NCBI GenBank assembly: GCA_946885765.1
Contig: CAMPHD010000261.1
Location: 1-5,285 of the forward strand
DNA length: 5,285 nucleotides
Reading direction: 5' to 3'
Source: an uncultured Thalassospira sp.
Lineage (GTDB): Bacteria; Pseudomonadota; Alphaproteobacteria; Rhodospirillales_A; Thalassospiraceae
The notes beneath the pieces were generated by a model. It did not search any database. It was not told the DNA's origin and saw only the letters and a program-made list of their open reading frames with translations. Position 1 is the first letter of the stretch. Each line of letters opens with the position of its first letter. Shown piece by piece: positions 1-5,285 of the stretch. The position numbers were made by a program, and so were the translations under genes.

Positions 1-695
<695 letters not shown>

Positions 696-699
696 GACC

Positions 700-3108
700 A
701 TGAAATTCACACTCGACTGGCTGAAACAGCATCTTGAAACCGATGCTTCGATCGACGTGATTGCCGAAAAGCTCACCGATGTCGGACTGGAGATCGAAGG
801 TGTCACGGATCGTGCGGCGGCGCTTAGAGATATCCGGGTCGCCTATATCGAAGAAGCGGGCCAGCATCCGGATGCGGATCGCCTGAAACTGTGCCGGGTC
901 AATACCGGTGAAAAGATCATTCAGGTTGTCTGTGGTGCACCCAATGCCCGAACCGGCATCAAGGTTGCCCTGGCACAACCGGGCGCGATTATTCCGATTG
1001 ACGGCTCGAAACTGAAACCGGGCAAAATCCGTGGCGTCGAAAGTCAGGGTATGATGTGTTCGACCCGCGAACTTTGCCTTGGCGAAGATCATGACGGCAT
1101 TATTGAACTGCCCGAAGATGCCCCGATTGGTGCCCAGGTGGCATCCGTGCTGGGAGCGGATGATCCGATCATTGAAATCGGTCTGACCCCGAACCGGCCG
1201 GACTGTACCGGTGTTCGCGGGATTGCGCGCGATCTGGCGGCTGCCGGCATTGGCACGCTAAAGGATGACCCGCGCCAGCAGGCGGTTGCGGGCACGTTTG
1301 ACAGCCCCGTCGGTGTTTCGATTTCGGCCGATATTGCGCAGAATGCGGCGGTTCCGGCATTCTATGGTCGTTATATCCGGGGGGTTAAAAACGGCGAAAG
1401 CCCGGCGTGGCTGAAGGCCCGTCTCGAAGCCATCGGGCTGCGTCCGATTTCGGTACTTGTTGATATTACAAACCTTGTAACGCACGACCTTGCGCGTCCG
1501 TTGCATGTGTTTGACGCCGACAAGCTGTCGGGTGACATCAATGTCCGCTATGCCACCAATGGCGAGAAAATTGCGGCACTTGATAACAAGGAATACACGC
1601 TTTCCGACAGCATGGTCGTTATCGCCGATCAGGCAAAGGCACTTGGCCTTGGTGGTATCATCGGCGGCGAAGAAACCGGTTGTGTCGATGAAACGGTCAA
1701 TGTCTTCGTTGAATGCGCCCTGTTCGATCCGATCAGTGTCGCAAAGACCGGCCGTAAGCTGCAGATCAATTCCGATGCCCGTTACCGGTTCGAGCGCGGT
1801 GTCGACCCGCAGTCGATTTCCTGGGGTATCGAGGTTGCGACACGTCTGATTACCGAGATTTGCGGTGGTGAAGTTTCCCATGTCGTGAAGGCGGGCGAGG
1901 TCCCTAATCTGCGCAACAGCTTCGATCTTCGTATTGATCGTATTCGGGAGCTGGGCGGTGTTTCGGTTGAGGCCGATCAGGCGATTGCGATTCTGAAATC
2001 GCTTGGTTTTGAGGTCAGCGGGTCCGCACCTGTTATCACGGCGGTTGCACCAACCTGGCGTCCTGATGTCATCGGCGAAGCCGATCTGGTCGAGGAAGTT
2101 TTGCGCATTGTCGGATATGACAAAATTCCGACGGTGCCGCTGGAACGTGAAACCAGCCTGCCGGTTCCGGCCCTTAGCCCGTTCCAGAAACGGGTTGGCT
2201 TGACCCGTCGGATACTGGCTTCGCGCGGGATGTTCGAGACCGTTACCTGGTCGTTCACCGACTCGCGATGGGCAAAACTGTTTACCGATCTGAAGCCAGG
2301 CCTGTTCCTTGCCAATCCGATCAGTTCGGATCTGGATGTGATGCGTCCGAACGTCCTTATAAATCTGATCGCGGCAGTTGGCCGCAACCAGTCGCGCGGT
2401 TTTGCCGATCTGGCGTTGTTTGAGGCCGGGCCGGAATTCTTTGGCGATCAGCCGGGGGATCAGCGTCTGGTAGCTGCCGGTTTGCGATCAGGGGCAACCA
2501 CCCCGCGCAGTTGGACCGGTTCGCGCCGTGATGTCGATCTGTTTGATGTTAAGGCAGACGCAGAAGCCCTGCTTGAAGCGCTTGGTACGGTATCGGCCAA
2601 CGTGCAGGTCAATGCCGAAGGGGCACCATCATGGTATCACCCTGGTCGGTCGGCGGTATTGCAGCTGGGCCCGAAAAATGTCCTTGGCTATTTTGGCGAA
2701 CTGCACCCGAAAGTGTTGAAAGCACTGGGTGTTAAGGGGCGCGTTGTTGCCTTTGAACTGTTTGTTGAAAATGTACCGATGCCCAAGAAAAAGGGAACGG
2801 GACGACCTTTGCTGAATGCATCAAGCTTCCAGTCGGTTGAACGCGACTTTGCCTTCCTTCTGGATGCAAATGTTCAGTCCGAGGCCATCGTCAAGGCAGC
2901 CCGCAGTGTCGACCGGAACCTGATTTCGGATGTTACGATCTTTGACCTTTATGCAGGCAAAGGTATCGAGGATGGCAAGAAATCGGTTGCTTTCTCGATC
3001 ACCCTGCAGCCGACGAAGGCAACCCTGACCGAAGAGGAAATCGACGGGGTTTGCAAGAAGGTTGTTGCCGCTGTTGAAAAGGCTACAGGCGGTTCCCTGC
3101 GCGCCTGA
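700..3108 (+). CDS. pheT: Phenylalanyl-tRNA synthetase beta subunit (PheT), complete
   Basis: The 802-residue beta subunit of phenylalanine-tRNA ligase binds tRNA-Phe, holds the tetramer together and hydrolyses mischarged Tyr-tRNA-Phe. Length is normal for the bacterial form (about 790-810). Domains in order: the N-terminal segment MKFTLDWLKQHL; an EMAP/Myf-like tRNA-binding OB fold at about 40-150 (HPDADRLKLCRV, GAPNARTG, KIRGVESQGMMCS); the B3/B4 editing domain at about 215-385 (VDITNLVTHDLARPLHVFD with Asn258 and His269, then GGIIGGEETG, and Glu338 in FVECALFDP); B5 at about 404-482; a catalytically inactive class II-like core at about 490-690; and a C-terminal ferredoxin-fold anticodon-binding domain (FDX-ACB) at about 707-802, beginning near FQSVERDFAFL. 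The four acidic residues that bind magnesium in the E. coli enzyme match Asp456, Asp462, Glu465 and Glu466 here. Nothing is truncated or missing. It forms an operon with pheS, 4 bases upstream, and ends 22 bases before a strong terminator. Confidence 0.99.
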   Translation: MKFTLDWLKQHLETDASIDVIAEKLTDVGLEIEGVTDRAAALRDIRVAYIEEAGQHPDADRLKLCRVNTGEKIIQVVCGAPNARTGIKVALAQPGAIIPIDGSKLKPGKIRGVESQGMMCSTRELCLGEDHDGIIELPEDAPIGAQVASVLGADDPIIEIGLTPNRPDCTGVRGIARDLAAAGIGTLKDDPRQQAVAGTFDSPVGVSISADIAQNAAVPAFYGRYIRGVKNGESPAWLKARLEAIGLRPISVLVDITNLVTHDLARPLHVFDADKLSGDINVRYATNGEKIAALDNKEYTLSDSMVVIADQAKALGLGGIIGGEETGCVDETVNVFVECALFDPISVAKTGRKLQINSDARYRFERGVDPQSISWGIEVATRLITEICGGEVSHVVKAGEVPNLRNSFDLRIDRIRELGGVSVEADQAIAILKSLGFEVSGSAPVITAVAPTWRPDVIGEADLVEEVLRIVGYDKIPTVPLERETSLPVPALSPFQKRVGLTRRILASRGMFETVTWSFTDSRWAKLFTDLKPGLFLANPISSDLDVMRPNVLINLIAAVGRNQSRGFADLALFEAGPEFFGDQPGDQRLVAAGLRSGATTPRSWTGSRRDVDLFDVKADAEALLEALGTVSANVQVNAEGAPSWYHPGRSAVLQLGPKNVLGYFGELHPKVLKALGVKGRVVAFELFVENVPMPKKKGTGRPLLNASSFQSVERDFAFLLDANVQSEAIVKAARSVDRNLISDVTIFDLYAGKGIEDGKKSVAFSITLQPTKATLTEEEIDGVCKKVVAAVEKATGGSLRA

Positions 3109-3130
3109 TGCGCAGTTGAAAGATTATATT

Positions 3131-3164
3131 AAAAACGGGCTGTCCATTGGATGGCCCGTTTTTT
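3131..3164 (+). terminator. Bidirectional intrinsic terminator between pheT and the convergent lipoprotein gene
   Basis: The left arm AAAAACGGGC (3131-3140) pairs without mismatch with GCCCGTTTTT (3154-3163). Inside it the stem continues with two G-U-type wobble pairs and three more pairs (TCC with GGA) around a 3-base ATT loop. The + strand has a T run at 3159-3164 after the GC stem, as expected for rho-independent termination of pheST. The complementary A run at 3131-3135 gives the minus-strand transcript its own U-tract, followed by further A/T sequence. The same hairpin can therefore end the opposing lipoprotein transcript, whose stop codon lies 26 bases away. The structure is read directly from the sequence; activity on the minus strand is inference. 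Confidence 0.9.
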
Positions 3165-3189
3165 GTGGTAGGGGTACGAAAAGTGGTTC

Positions 3190-3645
3190 TTATCCGCCGG
3201 GGCGTTTGCGCAGGATGGCAAATTCATCTTCATCAAGGTCGATGGCAATCATGTCCGGACCATTGGTGTATATGCGCCATTCCATATCGGTATCATCGCA
3301 TTCGATGTTGAGCTGATCGACCAGGTTGTTCCACGTGCAGCTTTCGCGGTCATCATCGTCGTCAAGTCGACCGGTTCCGTTATCAGAAAGATGCATCACC
3401 AGAAGTTCTTCGTCCTCGTCAACGGAATAAACGGCATAAGTTTCGTTAGCGAAACGATAATTGATTTCCGTGCCATTGAGCTGACGCCATCCCCGCGGCA
3501 AAGGCGCATTAACATCCCGCTCGGCGAACATATAGGCCAGTTTCTGCATGTGATTGTCGGGCATGGTTCGCATGTCGGAACCGCAGGCAGCCAGCAAAAG
3601 GGCTCCGCTTAGTGCGAAGGCGATCCGGAAATTAATATCGGTCAT
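3190..3645 (-). CDS. Small acidic lipoprotein of unknown function
   Basis: I do not recognise the family. With the start at 3645 the product has 151 residues: a short N-region (MTDINFR), a hydrophobic stretch at 8-20, and a lipobox LLAAC with Cys21 as the lipidation site. This predicts a type II signal peptide and a mature protein of about 131 residues. Residue +2 after the cysteine is Gly, not Asp, so by the usual Lol rule it would go to the outer membrane. The mature part is strongly acidic (about 30 Asp/Glu against 12 Lys/Arg), with clusters at 76-80, 95-99 (five Asp in a row), 117-122 and 136-141. Cys103 and Cys116 could form a periplasmic disulfide. A longer reading from ATG 3672 adds nine residues, but no ribosome site precedes it and it would spoil the signal peptide. 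The gene lies 120 bases downstream of the histidine kinase on the same strand and converges with pheT. A link to the kinase is possible but unsupported. Confidence 0.82.
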   Translation of the reverse strand: MTDINFRIAFALSGALLLAACGSDMRTMPDNHMQKLAYMFAERDVNAPLPRGWRQLNGTEINYRFANETYAVYSVDEDEELLVMHLSDNGTGRLDDDDDRESCTWNNLVDQLNIECDDTDMEWRIYTNGPDMIAIDLDEDEFAILRKRPGG

Positions 3646-3651
3646 ATGATG

Positions 3652-3655
3652 CTCC
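3652..3655 (-). promoter_or_regulatory. Shine-Dalgarno site that fixes the lipoprotein start
   Basis: Read on the minus strand, GGAG (within ACGGAGC) lies 6 bases before the ATG at 3645-3643. The alternative in-frame ATG at 3672 has no comparable purine run upstream. This site, together with the signal-peptide layout, decides for the shorter start. Confidence 0.7.
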
Positions 3656-3716
3656 GTAACGGTCGATGGCATTCAAGCGGGCAGCTTTTACCGGCCCCGT
3701 CCTTCTCCGGATTTTC

Positions 3717-3731
3717 CAAGCAAGATGCTTG
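3717..3731. repeat. Short perfect inverted repeat between kinase and lipoprotein genes
   Basis: CAAGCA (3717-3722) and TGCTTG (3726-3731) are exact inverted copies separated by AGA, which could form a 6-base-pair hairpin in the gap between the two minus-strand genes. No U-tract follows on either strand (the minus strand continues GGAAAATCC), so it does not look like an intrinsic terminator. It could be a weak RNA hairpin, a protein-binding palindrome or chance. The rest of the gap (3646-3765) shows no convincing -35/-10 pair and no gene. Confidence 0.3.
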
Positions 3732-3765
3732 CCATCGGTAATTTTGCGGCAGGCGTTCGGTAGTT

Positions 3766-5280
3766 CTAAGGCGTTCCCCGCAACGTGAAGATGAACGTTG
3801 CCCCGGGATCGGTTATGGGGCGGGAGGTATCAAGCCATATCCTGCCGCCATGCTGTTCGGCAATTTTGCGGCATAAAGAAAGGCCAAGACCGGTACCGCT
3901 GAATTCATCTTTATGCAGGCGCTGAAACAGGCGGAAAATACGTTGGGCATGTTCCGGATGAATGCCAATTCCATTGTCGCGAACTGAAAAACGCCAAAAT
4001 CCCGGGGCCTCCGGATCGGGTATGACGCGGATATCAATATGAGGCGGCACACCGGGACGACGGTATTTGATGGCATTCGACAGCAGGTTCTGAAACAGAC
4101 GTGACAGACTGATGCGGTCACCATTGATTACAGGCAGATCATTATGGGTGATGGTGGCCTGTTCCTGAACAATAATGGCTTTGAGATCGGCCTGGGCTTC
4201 ATTCAGCACCTGATTGCAGTCGATTTGGGTCATTTCATCGTCGCTGCTACCGGTCTTGGCATATTCCAGCAAATGACTGATCAGTTTATGCATGCGTTTT
4301 GCACCATCGACTGCATAGTCGATATATTCGTCGGCCTCCTGGTCGAGTGACCCGCCATAACGACGTTTCAGAAGCTGGGTATAGCTTGCAACCATGCGTA
4401 AAGGCTGTTGCAAGTCATGGGATGCGACATAGGCGAACTGTTCAAGATCTTCATTGGTGCGTTTGAGCTGATCGAGGGTATCACGCAGCTTGTTCGCATT
4501 TTCGACAAACTGGGTTACATCCCGTGCACTGCTGAAGGTCATGCCTTCAAACGGTCCGATACCGTGCCAGGCAAGCCAGCGATTTTCTCCACGCTGATCG
4601 GGGATACGAAAAACCAGTTCGCTTTCCTGAAACTCGCCAGATGCCTGATCCATGAAACTTGCGCGAACCATCTCCCTGTCTTCCGGAAGAAAAAGGGCTT
4701 CGAATGGTTTTCCAATCAAATCATAAACCTGCTTGCCAGCGAGTTCGGCCAGTGCCGGGCTCAGGCCGCGCAGAATACCGTTCGTATCCAGGGCAATAGA
4801 AGGTTCCGGCGTATGATGCAGGTAGGTTTCGAACGGATGGCAAAGTTCCTGCTGTGGTGCGGTTTCCAACAACAGGACAGTGACGGTTTCAGCGTCTTCT
4901 TCGATCCGGTGTTGGGCCATCAGATAGAAACGCTGCATCTGGTCGGCAGATGTGCGTAAATCCACCATGGTGCCGATACGTTTGTCCTGCCACCGGTTTT
5001 CGATCAGGGGTGTGCGCAATTGTGCCCTTGATGCGTCGCTAAGCTGCGAAAGGAATGCCTCGGCGGTTGGCTTGATGTCGGCAAAGGCAAGTCCGAGTAT
5101 TTCCGGCCAGTTAAGCCGGGACGTAAGAGTTCCCGCCGGATCTTTTGTCGACCAGCTTAAAATTGCACAGCCACAATCAGACAGGGTGTTTTCTGAATCG
5201 TTGAAATGTTCGGCCAGATCGGCAGCGCGCAAATGCTGTCGTTTCAGACGCTGCCAAAGCCAGACAGAAAGTCCCGCCAT
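3766..5280 (-). CDS. PAS-domain sensor histidine kinase (HisKA / HATPase_c), N-terminus near window edge
   Basis: This is a two-component sensor kinase that autophosphorylates a histidine and passes the phosphate to a response regulator. From ATG 5280 it has 504 residues. Residues 1-20 hold a short apolar stretch (MAGLSVWLW) followed by basic residues (RLKRQHLR). Residues about 25-145 look like a divergent PAS-type sensor region; 148-262 is a recognisable PAS domain (HTPEPSIALDTNGI to FSSARDVTQF). A helical linker at 262-280 leads to HisKA, with H-box FAYVASHDLQQPLRMV and His288 as phosphoacceptor. This H-box wording resembles the phytochrome-like kinase group. HATPase_c follows and is complete: N-box NLLSNAIKY (Asn402), G1 DNGIGI (435-440), F-box RIFRLFQRLH, and G2 GTGLGLSLC (462-470). 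No receiver or Hpt domain is attached and no regulator gene is visible. The stop is TAG 3768-3766. The start is uncertain: the reading frame stays open through the last 5 bases, so the protein may begin upstream, possibly with a transmembrane helix. Confidence 0.93.
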   Translation of the reverse strand: MAGLSVWLWQRLKRQHLRAADLAEHFNDSENTLSDCGCAILSWSTKDPAGTLTSRLNWPEILGLAFADIKPTAEAFLSQLSDASRAQLRTPLIENRWQDKRIGTMVDLRTSADQMQRFYLMAQHRIEEDAETVTVLLLETAPQQELCHPFETYLHHTPEPSIALDTNGILRGLSPALAELAGKQVYDLIGKPFEALFLPEDREMVRASFMDQASGEFQESELVFRIPDQRGENRWLAWHGIGPFEGMTFSSARDVTQFVENANKLRDTLDQLKRTNEDLEQFAYVASHDLQQPLRMVASYTQLLKRRYGGSLDQEADEYIDYAVDGAKRMHKLISHLLEYAKTGSSDDEMTQIDCNQVLNEAQADLKAIIVQEQATITHNDLPVINGDRISLSRLFQNLLSNAIKYRRPGVPPHIDIRVIPDPEAPGFWRFSVRDNGIGIHPEHAQRIFRLFQRLHKDEFSGTGLGLSLCRKIAEQHGGRIWLDTSRPITDPGATFIFTLRGTP

Positions 5281-5285
5281 AATCA

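Noticed and set aside
3646..3672. Longer start for the lipoprotein at ATG 3672 (nine extra residues)
   Set aside because: No Shine-Dalgarno sequence precedes it, and the extra polar, histidine-containing residues would lengthen the signal-peptide N-region. The ATG at 3645 has GGAG at the right distance.
3717..3731. Inverted repeat as a terminator of the histidine kinase gene
   Set aside because: The stem is only 6 base pairs and no T run follows it on the minus strand, so it does not meet the form of an intrinsic terminator.
3673..3765. A promoter for the lipoprotein in the gap downstream of the kinase
   Set aside because: On the minus strand a TTGCTT element is present near the inverted repeat, but at 17-base spacing it is followed by GC-rich sequence, not a -10-like box. 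I cannot support a promoter call.
4408..4959. 183-residue plus-strand open frame opposite the histidine kinase
   Set aside because: It is antisense to the PAS and linker region of a clear kinase, and its translation shows no family features.

Overview
The window is chromosomal housekeeping sequence plus two conserved-looking genes. The G+C content looks moderate. The proteins read like those of an alphaproteobacterium, and the PheS/PheT wording and base composition fit a marine Rhodospirillales member such as Thalassospira. That placement is recognition from memory, not a search result. I found no mobile element, CRISPR array, RNA gene, phage gene or sign of recent transfer.

Layout. Positions 1-695 (+) hold the 3' two-thirds of pheS, cut by the left edge. 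It is followed after 4 bases by a complete pheT (700-3108, +). Together they encode the alpha2-beta2 phenylalanyl-tRNA synthetase. The ribosome-binding site of pheT lies inside the last codons of pheS, so the pair is an operon and probably translationally coupled. A strong hairpin with U-tracts on both sides (3131-3164) ends the operon and can also end the convergent transcript from the right.

The right half is on the minus strand. A cytoplasmic-type sensor histidine kinase (3766-5280, start near the right edge) carries a divergent N-terminal sensor region, one canonical PAS domain, a HisKA domain with phosphoacceptor His288, and a complete HATPase_c domain. Downstream of it, after a 120-base gap, is a small acidic lipoprotein of unknown function (3190-3645). 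No response regulator is present in the window, so the kinase's partner is off-window or encoded elsewhere.

I do not see a new multi-gene system here. The points worth a second look are a pair of unusual residues in an otherwise invariant PheS motif, the Asp-rich orphan lipoprotein, and the kinase with an uncertain N-terminus and no visible partner.
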